From positions 1 through 43,188 of the forward strand of contig JAGZXV010000023.1 of the NCBI GenBank assembly GCA_018378255.1: DNA of 43,188 nt, written 5' to 3'. The DNA comes from Clostridiaceae bacterium (GTDB taxonomy: Bacteria > Bacillota > Clostridia > Lachnospirales > Lachnospiraceae). Below, in pieces: positions 15,445 through 22,205 of this stretch (positions are counted from its first letter, which is position 1; every line of letters starts with the position of its first letter). A program made the translations under genes and the position numbers. The notes under the pieces were generated by a model. It worked only from the letters and a program-made list of their open reading frames with translations. It had not been told where the DNA came from and did not search any database.

Positions 15445-16329
15445 TTACGGCGTTACTTCCGCCTGATAATTGTCTAAATAAGCTTTAATAGCATACCCGA
15501 TATATTTCGATGCCCCTTCGCCATACTGTTTATCTGTTATCTGGATATATGCAGGGGCTGAGATATAGGTATCGGCCATGTTAGACCAATAATGTTCTCC
15601 CATGTCAATTCCGCGGCTGCATTCGTTGACATAAGCAATTAATTCTCCGGTTATTTTCTGGATTTCCGGGGAAGCTACGTCTTTAGTCAGATCTTCCGTC
15701 AGTTTTCTGGTTAGAGCGTTGGACCTGTCAAGCAGGGAACTTACTTCAGAAGCGTCAGCGGCAGACCCATTTTCAAGAAAATCCGACAGATTTTTTTCCA
15801 TCGCTGTTGTGTAATTTTCGAGACTGCCGTATTGTTTCACGGCCATATCGGCAATTTCTTCTTCCCGGGACTGCAGGTCTGAGATCATATCGTCATAAGC
15901 CTCCATATTTCCCAAACGGTTTATAATTTCATCTTTATGCGTTGTTTTAAAGTCCGCTAAAATGCGGAAATAGCCGCTCAAATCGAAGTCTTTAAAATCC
16001 ATACATTTCTCCCCTTTTACAAGCTTATCAAGCAGTTTTAATAAGCTGTTTAGATGGTCGCGTTTTATCAGAATCAGTTCCCGCTGCTTTTCAAATACTG
16101 CAGTTTTATCAAATTGTGGGTTCTCCATGATCAGTTTGATTTCTTTTAATGTAAAGTCCAGCTCTTTGAAAAACAGGATTTGCTGCAGTGATTCTAAAGA
16201 GGTTTCGTCATATAACCGGTATCCGGCGTCCGTTACGGTGGTCGGTTTAAATAGACCGATCTCATCATAAAACTGCAGAGTGCGCACGCTGACGCCGGTT
16301 AACGAAGAAACTTGTTTTACAGTCATCAT
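15445..16329 (-). CDS. MerR family regulator with TipAS-type ligand domain
   Basis: 294 residues. The N-terminal MerR winged helix-turn-helix (about 1-70) reads MMTVKQVSSLTGVSVRTLQF, then YDEIGLFKPTTVTDAGYRLYD, the hallmark of the family. A coiled-coil dimerisation helix follows (about 75-115), then a C-terminal TipAS-like domain (about 160-290) with YWSNMADTYI near residue 247. TipAS domains bind hydrophobic peptide antibiotics, and such regulators activate drug-response genes. GAGGTG is placed 7 bases before ATG 16329. The predicted promoter at 16416-16446 has an over-long 19-bp spacer with an inverted repeat, the normal MerR activation target, so the gene is probably autoactivated. No efflux gene is adjacent; the effector is unknown. 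Confidence 0.92.
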   Translation of the reverse strand: MMTVKQVSSLTGVSVRTLQFYDEIGLFKPTTVTDAGYRLYDETSLESLQQILFFKELDFTLKEIKLIMENPQFDKTAVFEKQRELILIKRDHLNSLLKLLDKLVKGEKCMDFKDFDLSGYFRILADFKTTHKDEIINRLGNMEAYDDMISDLQSREEEIADMAVKQYGSLENYTTAMEKNLSDFLENGSAADASEVSSLLDRSNALTRKLTEDLTKDVASPEIQKITGELIAYVNECSRGIDMGEHYWSNMADTYISAPAYIQITDKQYGEGASKYIGYAIKAYLDNYQAEVTP

Positions 16330-16415
16330 ATCAAATCACCTCTTCAATAAATTGAGTGCGGCCGGTAATACCCTGCCGGCAATGGAAGTATTCAGCGGCC
16401 TGTTCTCTGATTACA

Positions 16416-16446
16416 ACTGTACACTATCACCATACGTGAGAGTCAA
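16416..16446 (-). promoter_or_regulatory. MerR-type promoter and operator of the TipAS regulator
   Basis: On the minus strand TTGACT (16446-16441) and TACAGT (16421-16416) are 19 bp apart, longer than the usual 17 and typical of MerR-controlled promoters. Inside the spacer lie ACTCTCAC and GTGATAGT, inverted repeats matching at 7 of 8 positions and spaced by 5 bp (16423-16443). This is the expected site for the MerR protein encoded just downstream. Confidence 0.7.
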
Positions 16447-16467
16447 TATGGAAAATGAATAATTTCA

Positions 16468-16590
16468 TCATTTCTTTGCATAGCCCGTAGAGCCTCTGAC
16501 CACCAGTTTGGGATCATATTCTATTTTAATAATATCACTGCCGGCCGGAGCGGTGCGATCGGTCAGCATATCGAGGGCGGCTCTGCACCG
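16468..16590 (-). pseudogene. Remnant of a LacI-family regulator (C terminus only)
   Basis: Read on the minus strand, about 40 codons end in ...CRAALDMLTDRTAPAGSD, then IIKIEYDPKLVVRGSTGYAK-K and a stop at 16470-16468. The helix A-A-L-D-M-L followed by a strand and P-x-L-V-V-R-G-S-T is the characteristic C-terminal end of LacI/GalR repressors. The DNA-binding domain and most of the ligand domain are absent. Upstream (toward higher coordinates) the frame meets the sulfatase remnant on the other strand. Confidence 0.7.
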
Positions 16591-16833
16591 GTGAGGCAGA
16601 AAATGATCCGCACGCCCGGATGGAAGATGATCTACGATCCCCAGCAAGGCGGTGTGCAGTATCTGTTTAACCTGATATCAGATCCCCGGGAATGTGATAA
16701 TCTGGCTGGAAACCCTCTTTATTCCCAGACGGAATATGACTTAACCGCTCAGATACTGGACAGCCGCATCAGGATGTCCCAATACACCCATGAAAGGGAC
16801 CAAAACCGGATCCAAAAATTACATATTATATAA
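16591..16833 (+). pseudogene. Remnant of a sulfatase (C terminus only)
   Basis: About 80 codons on the plus strand. They include KMIRTPGWKMIYDP and YLFNLISDPRECDNLAGNPL, which match the C-terminal subdomain of type I sulfatases (R-T-x-x-W-K-x-I-Y-D then L-Y-x-L-x-x-D-P-x-E-x-x-N-L-A). The catalytic Cys/Ser-x-Pro-x-Arg domain is missing. There is no ribosome-binding site before GTG 16591 or the downstream ATG, so it is unlikely to be a gene. It joins the lacI remnant head-on near 16585-16600. Confidence 0.7.
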
Positions 16834-16854
16834 AATAGAAACATTTGCTGTCAG

Positions 16855-16871
16855 CCGGGGCCTGACCCCGG
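16855..16871 (+). other. Small hairpin before the URO-D family gene
   Basis: CCGGGG and CCCCGG flank a CCTGA loop 23 bp before the URO-D start. There is no T-run. It may be a leftover terminator of the sulfatase gene or a leader structure. Confidence 0.3.
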
Positions 16872-16893
16872 ATGTTTCAGAATGGAGTAATAT

Positions 16894-18093
16894 ATGAAAA
16901 ATGATGTGATACGGCGTCTGATGGACGAATACAGGCGTTTGGAAGAAAGTGAAGAAAACCGCCGCCGCCGTTCCATGTGGAAAGGGCTGGATCACTGCAG
17001 CAGGGAACAGTGGAGGGCTACTCCCAGATCAGATCATTCCTGGCAGGACGGACAGGTTCCTCTTACCGCTGATATCCAGACACTCACATGGTCAAAATAC
17101 TTTGGATTTGACATTAACGACTATTATTTTAATGCCCGGGTGTTTGTGGAAAATTATCTCAGAATCATGATCTTCCGGTTTAAGAATTTCCCGGATGATA
17201 CATTTTTAGAAAAATGGCTGCCGATGTGGGGTAGTACGGTTTTGGAAGGTACGATTTTTGGTGTAGAATCCCGTTATTCAAAAGATGCGGATCCCTGCAT
17301 ATTAACTGAACCCATTATACGGGAACCGGAAGATTTAAAAAAGATAGAACCGGTGGATTTTTTTAAGAGCGGAATCATGCCCCGGTTAATCCAGGCATAC
17401 GAAGAGGCCCTGGACCTTGTGGATGAAGACTTTGAGATCCTGTTTCCCGAATGGATCAGAAGCGTGTTTGGAGTCGCCATCTATTTGAGAGGATATGGGG
17501 AATTTTTAATGGATATGGCTGGAGACCCCGATTTTGCACATCAGGAACTGCGGCTGATCACCGATGCCAGAAAACGGTGGTTTGACGATATGCATGCCTA
17601 TCTGAAAACCCCCCGCCATCCGGGCAGCCTGTTCAATGATGAAGTCAATGTGCCTACAATATCGCCAAAGCTATATCGTGACATGATATTCCCATACGAA
17701 CAGGAGCTGTCCCAATACCATGGCGGAATCAGCTACTGGCACAGCTGTGGAAATGTGACAAAAATGGTATCCGACATAGCAAAATTGGACCGCCTTTCCA
17801 TGTTCAATGTGGGACCGTGGACAGATATCTATGAGGCGGGCTGTGCTTTCCGGGATAAAGCGCCATTGGAAATCTGCATGAATCCTGAACTCGATATTTT
17901 AAGAGCCGGTCCGGATCAGATGAGAGAAAAACTGCGGTATGTAATGGACTGCTGCCGCCGCAGCGGTGTATCCGGTATGGGCCTGAAGGTAAGTGCAGTG
18001 AATGGACCGTCATTCGACCGCGCCGCCATTGAAAAGACCATTTCACAGGTGCGCTGCTGGGCCGTGATCGCCCGCGAGGTGACGGGGAAGTAA
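16894..18093 (+). CDS. Uroporphyrinogen decarboxylase (URO-D) family protein
   Basis: 399-residue TIM-barrel protein of the URO-D superfamily, which includes HemE and the corrinoid-linked methyltransferases MtaA, MtbA and CmuA. The C-terminal half has ISYWHSCGNVTKMV (about residues 286-299): the H-x-C-G pattern is the zinc site that MtaA-type methyltransferases use to activate a thiol. FNDEVNVPTISPKLYRDMIFP (about 248-268) fits the conserved barrel segment D-x-x-x-x-x-x-x-S-P-x-x-Y-x-x-x-x-x-P. The N-terminal Arg residues needed by true HemE are not evident, and the gene lies next to sugar-type remnants, not haem genes. A methyltransferase or glycoside-related role is possible; the substrate is unknown. 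GGAG precedes the ATG by about 8 bases. Confidence 0.82.
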   Translation: MKNDVIRRLMDEYRRLEESEENRRRRSMWKGLDHCSREQWRATPRSDHSWQDGQVPLTADIQTLTWSKYFGFDINDYYFNARVFVENYLRIMIFRFKNFPDDTFLEKWLPMWGSTVLEGTIFGVESRYSKDADPCILTEPIIREPEDLKKIEPVDFFKSGIMPRLIQAYEEALDLVDEDFEILFPEWIRSVFGVAIYLRGYGEFLMDMAGDPDFAHQELRLITDARKRWFDDMHAYLKTPRHPGSLFNDEVNVPTISPKLYRDMIFPYEQELSQYHGGISYWHSCGNVTKMVSDIAKLDRLSMFNVGPWTDIYEAGCAFRDKAPLEICMNPELDILRAGPDQMREKLRYVMDCCRRSGVSGMGLKVSAVNGPSFDRAAIEKTISQVRCWAVIAREVTGK

Positions 18094-18128
18094 TTAGACA
18101 ATTCTGAAAGTTTGAAGAATGTGTGAAA

Positions 18129-18171
18129 TTAGCACTCATCGCTTGACAGTGCTAACAACATGTGTTATAGT
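18129..18171 (+). promoter_or_regulatory. CIRCE operator and sigma A promoter of hsp20
   Basis: TTAGCACTC (18129-18137), a 9-bp spacer, and CAGTGCTAA (18147-18155) match the CIRCE element bound by HrcA except for one base. TTGACA (18143-18148) and TATAGT (18166-18171) are 17 bp apart, so the operator covers the -35. The downstream hsp20 should be repressed by HrcA and released on heat or misfolding stress. HrcA is not in the window. Confidence 0.85.
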
Positions 18172-18209
18172 ACAACTATAACAAAGATAAAGAAAAGGAG
18201 CGATGACTT

Positions 18210-18638
18210 ATGATGTTAATGCCTGGCATATTTGGAGAAAGATTGTTTGACGATTTTATGGATTTTCCGTTCAGCAGCTATGGAACCTCAAAAAACAGCC
18301 TGATGAAAACGGATATTAAAGATCTGGAAAGCGGTTATGAACTGGCCGTCGATCTTCCCGGTTTTAAGAAAGACGACATTAAGGCTGAGTTAAAGGACGG
18401 GTATCTGACCATCAGCGCATCATCTGATACCAGCAGAGATGAGAAGGACAGCAGCGGCAGATATATTCGCAGAGAGCGCTATTCCGGTTCCTGCAGCAGA
18501 AGCTTTTATGTGGGAGAAGCTGTTGCAAAAGAAGATATTAAAGCCAGATTTGAAGACGGTATCCTGAGACTGACCGTTCCGAAGATGGAGGATAAACCTG
18601 CGGTGGAGGAGAAAAGATATATTGCAATCGAGGGCTGA
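18210..18638 (+). CDS. Hsp20/alpha-crystallin small heat shock protein
   Basis: ATP-independent holdase chaperone of the cytoplasm that binds unfolding proteins. 142 residues, typical (Hsp18 of clostridia). The N-terminal arm is MMLMPGIFGERLFDDFMDFP, the alpha-crystallin domain starts near residue 31 (MKTDIKDLESGYELAVDLPG with the D-L-P-G-F turn), followed by DIKAELKDGYLTISA, RRERYSGSCSRSFYVG, and the signature FEDGILRLTVPK (about residues 113-124, the G-x-L-x-L-x-x-P pattern). A C-terminal extension ends KRYIAIEG. AAAAGGAG lies 9 bases before ATG 18210. It sits under the CIRCE promoter and is followed at once by a broken second copy. Confidence 0.95.
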   Translation: MMLMPGIFGERLFDDFMDFPFSSYGTSKNSLMKTDIKDLESGYELAVDLPGFKKDDIKAELKDGYLTISASSDTSRDEKDSSGRYIRRERYSGSCSRSFYVGEAVAKEDIKARFEDGILRLTVPKMEDKPAVEEKRYIAIEG

Positions 18639-18641
18639 CTT

Positions 18642-18977
18642 ATGTTGATGCCTGATTTATTTTGAAGACAGACCGTTTGATGATTTCATGGATTTTCCAT
18701 TTGATGATAGATTTTATAAAAAGTTTGAAAAAGAATTTTTCAAGAACAGCCGCCGCCATAAGATAGGAAAAGAGGCAGATATTTAAGAAGAGAGCGTTAT
18801 GCCGGAGCGTGCAGAAGGACCTTTTATATAGGCGGTAATGTAGATGAAGACAGCATAAAGGCAAAAGTTAAACATGGTACCCTAAAGCTGACCCTTCCTA
18901 AAAAGGGAGGTCAGCCGATGGTTGAAGATAAAAATTATATAAAAATTGAGGAAGGATCAAAATCTTTTCTTGAATGA
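18642..18977 (+). pseudogene. Decayed tandem copy of hsp20
   Basis: Starts MLMPDLF then stops; in the next frame it continues EDRPFDDFMDFPFDD, close to the same part of the intact gene. About 55 residues of the alpha-crystallin core are missing. After a further frame change it resumes RRERYAGACRRTFYIGG, KVKHGTLKLTLPKKGG and ends with KNYIKIEEGS... and a stop at 18975-18977. It keeps both ends of the family but has at least one early stop, frame breaks and an internal deletion. It cannot give a working chaperone. It begins three bases after the intact hsp20 stop, so it arose by tandem duplication or was a two-gene operon. Confidence 0.82.
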
Positions 18978-18983
18978 TTGAAT

Positions 18984-19017
18984 GAGGGGCGATGAAAGCT
19001 GGTTTTCACCGCCCCTC
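18984..19017 (+). terminator. Hairpin after the hsp20 pair
   Basis: GAGGGGCG pairs with CGCCCCTC, with an inner TGAAA/TTTCA stem after one mismatch. It lacks a T-run but its strength and position just after the pseudogene suggest it ends the hsp20 transcript. The rest of 19018-19189 is C-rich then A+T-rich and holds nothing I can name. Confidence 0.45.
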
Positions 19018-19189
19018 GGATTCTACCCCTCCCACCCGTTTCTATAAACAGCCCGGCATCCCGCCGCCCGTCCCGCCCCTTGTCCCGCTTTTCTGCGTAA
19101 CATTCGCCAATTAAATCCCATTTCCCCCTTCCCTGTTGCAATTACATATTTCAGGAATATATTAGAATAAAAAGAATAAAGATGAAAAT

Positions 19190-19816
19190 ATGTTGCAAAT
19201 TCTGATTTTGGTTCTGGCTCTATGTATGGACACCTTTGTGGCCAGCATAGCTTATGGTGCAAATAAAATTAACATAACGTGGAAAAAAGTGTTTTTTATG
19301 AATGGAATCTGCAGCGGCTGTCTTGGCGCGGCATTGGCTGTGGGAGGCATAATTGATAATCTGATTCCGGAAACCTTTACAAAAGCGGTCTGCTGCACCA
19401 GCCTTTTGCTGCTGGGATTGGTAAAACTTCTGGATTTTTTAATCAAAAAATTTATTAACACCCACTGTGCCCTGCGTAAGGATATCAGTTTTTCTTTTTC
19501 CGGCCTTCAAGTGATCATCAGCATTTACGGTGATCCGATGGCGGCGGATTGGGATCGATCCCAGTCCCTGTCCTGGAAAGAGACTGCTTTTTTGGCCCTT
19601 GCCATGTCCCTTGACAGTCTGGTGGCCGGAACACTGGCTGCATTTATGAGAGTTCCGTTGGGACTGACAGTCGTGACGGCCTTTGTTATGGGAGTGATGG
19701 TAATGTATGGAGGCATGTATCTTGGGAAGAAACTGGCAGACAGATGTGGCTGGGATCTTTCCTGGATCAGCGGCTGCCTTTTTATCGCCCTTGCCCTGTC
19801 AAAGATTTGGTCATGA
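19190..19816 (+). CDS. ytaF: YtaF-like sporulation membrane protein (MntP-related)
   Basis: 208-residue polytopic membrane protein with about six hydrophobic helices. It contains two related halves: ILVLALCMDTFVASIAYG at the N terminus and LALAMSLDSLVAGTLAAF (about residues 135-152), each with the Asp-containing helix typical of the MntP/YtaF family of putative metal exporters. YtaF is a sporulation-linked branch in Bacillus and Clostridia. The central loop (about 95-125) is long and contains GDPMAADWDRSQ, a feature of YtaF. There is no good ribosome-binding site before ATG 19190, which may mean weak or stage-specific translation. The assignment rests on repeats and the loop; transported ion, if any, is unknown. 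Confidence 0.82.
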   Translation: MLQILILVLALCMDTFVASIAYGANKINITWKKVFFMNGICSGCLGAALAVGGIIDNLIPETFTKAVCCTSLLLLGLVKLLDFLIKKFINTHCALRKDISFSFSGLQVIISIYGDPMAADWDRSQSLSWKETAFLALAMSLDSLVAGTLAAFMRVPLGLTVVTAFVMGVMVMYGGMYLGKKLADRCGWDLSWISGCLFIALALSKIWS

Positions 19817-19847
19817 TCTGGCCAAAGGCCGCATGATGGGGTATAAT

Positions 19848-19882
19848 CTCACTAAATGCCGTTTACACTGGCAGAATGTGAG
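19848..19882 (+). promoter_or_regulatory. Leader hairpin that hides the queT ribosome-binding site
   Basis: CTCAC (19848-19852) pairs with GTGAG (19878-19882), and inside TGCC (19857-19860) pairs with GGCA (19870-19873). GTGAGG is the only plausible ribosome-binding site for queT, ten bases before its ATG, so the outer stem would block translation. It does not match the preQ1-I or preQ1-II consensus as I know them. Confidence 0.4.
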
Positions 19883-19892
19883 GTTTATATAG

Positions 19893-20375
19893 ATGAAAAA
19901 ACGAAAAACAGCTTATTTTTTAGTCCAGTCTGCTATGATAGCAGCTATTTATATTGTTTTAACTTTAATGTTCATTCCGCTGGGTTTCGGGCCGGTCCAG
20001 TTCCGGATTTCTGAAGCCCTGTGCATACTTCCCTATTTTACTCCGGCGGCGATTCCAGGGGTATTTATCGGCTGTCTGCTGTCCAATGCGCTGGGGGGAG
20101 CGGTGATTCTGGATGTGGTGTTCGGGAGCCTGGCAACGCTCATCGGGGCGGTGGGGTCCTGGCTTTTGAGGAGGTTTTGGTGGGCGGTGTGTATACCGCC
20201 CATTCTGTCCAATGCTCTGATTATTCCGTGGGTTCTCCGCTTCGCATATGGAAGCGGCCAGATTATTCCCTATATGATGGTCACTGTGGGAATTGGAGAG
20301 ATTCTGGCAGTGGGTGTTTTGGGCAATTTACTGATGCTGTCATTGGAAAGGTATAAGAATATATTATTTAAGTAA
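19893..20375 (+). CDS. queT: QueT family queuosine-precursor ECF transporter S component
   Basis: 160-residue integral membrane protein with about five to six helices. It is the substrate-binding (S) subunit of an energy-coupling-factor importer for queuosine precursors (queuine or preQ1 type), working with the shared EcfAAT module encoded elsewhere. Family features are the N-terminal AAIYIVLTLMFIPLGFGPVQ, the motif FRISEALCILPYFTP (about residues 37-51), PGVFIGCLLSNALGG (about 55-69) and IPPILSNALIIP. ATG 19893 is preceded by GTGAGG inside a hairpin, suggesting controlled translation. It lies 76 bp after ytaF and may share its transcript. Confidence 0.9.
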   Translation: MKKRKTAYFLVQSAMIAAIYIVLTLMFIPLGFGPVQFRISEALCILPYFTPAAIPGVFIGCLLSNALGGAVILDVVFGSLATLIGAVGSWLLRRFWWAVCIPPILSNALIIPWVLRFAYGSGQIIPYMMVTVGIGEILAVGVLGNLLMLSLERYKNILFK

Positions 20376-20560
20376 TTCCCTGGCGGAGGGCATATACAAA
20401 GAGGCATATAATATGGCCGCCCAATAAGCTTTAGGTGGATTTTCTCACTGATTTTTACTATAATATAAGAAGGTATATTGACTTTACCTGGAAAAAGAAG
20501 TAAAAGTAATTGAATAATAAAAGTGAATGCCTGATTCACGGAAAAGGGATGGAATAGATT

Positions 20561-21940
20561 ATGTATGAGATAGATTTTAATAAACCGGAAACGATTCATT
20601 TTATTGGAATTGGAGGAATCAGCATGAGCGGGCTGGCGGAAATCCTGCTGGATGAAGGATTTTTTGTATCGGGCTCCGACGCCCGCAGGACGGAACTGAC
20701 CGATCACCTGGAGGCCAAAGGTGCGAGGGTGTTCTATGGCCAGAAAGCGGATAATATTTATGATGGAATTGATGTTGTAGTATATACGGCGGCGATTCAT
20801 AAAGATAACCCGGAGTTTATGGAAGTGGAAGCCCGGGGGATTCCCATGCTAAGCAGGGCGGAACTGCTTGGAGAGATGATGAGGAACTATGAGCAGGCCG
20901 TGGCTGTGGCCGGAACTCATGGAAAGACCACAACGACATCCATGATTACAGAGATTCTGCTGGCAGCGGGTGAAGACCCAACCATATCCGTAGGCGGTAT
21001 TTTAAATTCCATCGGAGGAAATATCCGAGTGGGCGGGCCGGAATTGTTTGTTACGGAAGCTTGTGAGTACACCAATAGTTTCCTGTCATTTTTTCCGACA
21101 ATCGAAGTAATATTAAATATAGAAGAAGATCATCTTGATTTTTTTAAAGATATTCACCATATCCGCAGTTCCTTCCGGGAATTTGCAGGAAAACTTCCGG
21201 ATTCCGGCCTGATGGTTATCAGCAGCGATATTGAAAACTACAGGGAAATTGTGGATGGACTGCCCTGCCGTGTGGTAACCTGTGGAAAAAGCGGGGACAG
21301 TACTTACAGCGCAGCGGGGATTCAGTATGATGAGTTTGCCTGCCCCTCCTTTGATCTTCTCGTAGAAGGACAAAAGGCAGAACATATCCGGCTGGGCGTG
21401 CCGGGAGAACATAATGTGTATAATGCGCTGGCGGCCGTCGCTGTGGCCTGCGAGCTTAAAATACCGATGGATGCGGTGGTTAAGGGACTTGGGAAATTTA
21501 CCGGTACGAACCGCAGATTTGAAAAGAAGGGTGAGATCGGCGGTGTGGTTATTATCGATGACTATGCACATCATCCGAGAGAGATTGCAGCAACCTTGTC
21601 TGCGGCACAGAATTATCCACATAAAAAGCTGTGGTGTGTGTTCCAGCCTCATACCTATACAAGGACAAAGGCGTTCTTGGATGAGTTTGCACAGGCGCTG
21701 TCGGCGGCGGATGAGGTGATTCTGGCCGATATTTACGCAGCACGGGAGACGGATAATCTGGGAGTGAGTTCCGGTGATATTGCAGAAAAAATACGGAAAT
21801 TAGGCACCAATGCCCACTATATCCCATCGTTCGACGAAATCGAAACATTTATTTTAAAAAATTGTGTTAACGGTGATTTGTTGATAACTATGGGCGCCGG
21901 AGACATAGTAAAAGTGGGGGAAAAGCTGTTAGGAGCATAG
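20561..21940 (+). CDS. murC: UDP-N-acetylmuramate--L-alanine ligase
   Basis: ATP-dependent cytoplasmic ligase that adds L-alanine to UDP-N-acetylmuramic acid, the first peptide step of peptidoglycan synthesis. 459 residues, full length. The N-terminal Rossmann motif IHFIGIGGISMSGLAEILL is at residues 12-30, the Mur-ligase P-loop VAVAGTHGKTTTTSMI is near 116-131, the ATP-domain EACEYTNSFL and NIEEDHLDFF (about 166-200) follow, and the C-terminal domain has DDYAHHPREIAATL (about 331-344), a MurC hallmark. The ribosome-binding site is weak (GGGATGG). The gene stop directly abuts a tandem pair of DnaA boxes. The 185-bp gap before it (20376-20560) is A+T-rich with several TATAAT-like boxes but no confident promoter. 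Confidence 0.97.
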   Translation: MYEIDFNKPETIHFIGIGGISMSGLAEILLDEGFFVSGSDARRTELTDHLEAKGARVFYGQKADNIYDGIDVVVYTAAIHKDNPEFMEVEARGIPMLSRAELLGEMMRNYEQAVAVAGTHGKTTTTSMITEILLAAGEDPTISVGGILNSIGGNIRVGGPELFVTEACEYTNSFLSFFPTIEVILNIEEDHLDFFKDIHHIRSSFREFAGKLPDSGLMVISSDIENYREIVDGLPCRVVTCGKSGDSTYSAAGIQYDEFACPSFDLLVEGQKAEHIRLGVPGEHNVYNALAAVAVACELKIPMDAVVKGLGKFTGTNRRFEKKGEIGGVVIIDDYAHHPREIAATLSAAQNYPHKKLWCVFQPHTYTRTKAFLDEFAQALSAADEVILADIYAARETDNLGVSSGDIAEKIRKLGTNAHYIPSFDEIETFILKNCVNGDLLITMGAGDIVKVGEKLLGA

Positions 21941-22123
21941 TTATCCACATTATCCACATAGTTTTCAACATTTTATGTTAAGAAGCTATGTGGATTTCTT
22001 GATTAACATAATATAATGTCTAACAATTCCTGAAACCCTTGTTTTTATGAGAGGTTCGACAAAAAACGCCAATAATTTCGCTGTTATGTAACCTTAGTAT
22101 CCACATTATCCACATTATCCACA
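21941..22123 (+). promoter_or_regulatory. Cluster of DnaA boxes before the primosome genes
   Basis: Four perfect TTATCCACA boxes lie at 21941-21949, 21950-21958, 22106-22114 and 22115-22123, each pair head to tail with no gap. A fifth with one mismatch (GTATCCACA) is at 22097-22105, and an inverted copy with two mismatches is at 21989-21997. Between the two groups is an A+T-rich stretch. ATCCACATAG (21952-21961) and CTATGTGGAT (21986-21995) are perfect inverted repeats, and CCACAAT/ATTGTGG form a hairpin at 22119-22135. The box density far exceeds chance. It should bind DnaA, to control the dnaD-dnaC genes downstream, to titrate DnaA, or both. Confidence 0.8.
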
Positions 22124-22169
22124 ATCAAATTGTGGGCAACTCGGGGCTATTTTCTTTTGTCGGGGGATG

Positions 22170-22178
22170 TGATATGAT
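22170..22178 (+). promoter_or_regulatory. Extended -10 promoter of the dnaD-like gene
   Basis: TGATATGAT contains the extended -10 TG-n-TATGAT. The -35 region 17 bp upstream (TTTTCT) is poor, as is common for extended -10 promoters. The start would be near 22185, about 60 bp beyond the last DnaA box, so bound DnaA could act on it. Confidence 0.45.
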
Positions 22179-22205
22179 GTTGAAAGAGATTGAGAGGGTG
22201 ATGTT

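Noticed and set aside
16280..16462. 60-residue plus-strand ORF over the MerR promoter
   Set aside because: It overlaps the MerR start and promoter, has no ribosome-binding site and no recognisable sequence.
19817..19892. Canonical preQ1-I or preQ1-II riboswitch before queT
   Set aside because: The pseudoknot A-rich tail of class I and the long conserved core of class II are absent; only a simple stem is present.
21941..22135. Main chromosomal origin oriC
   Set aside because: DnaA boxes are dense, but dnaA, dnaN, rpmH or gyrase genes are not beside it; regulation or titration is the simpler reading.
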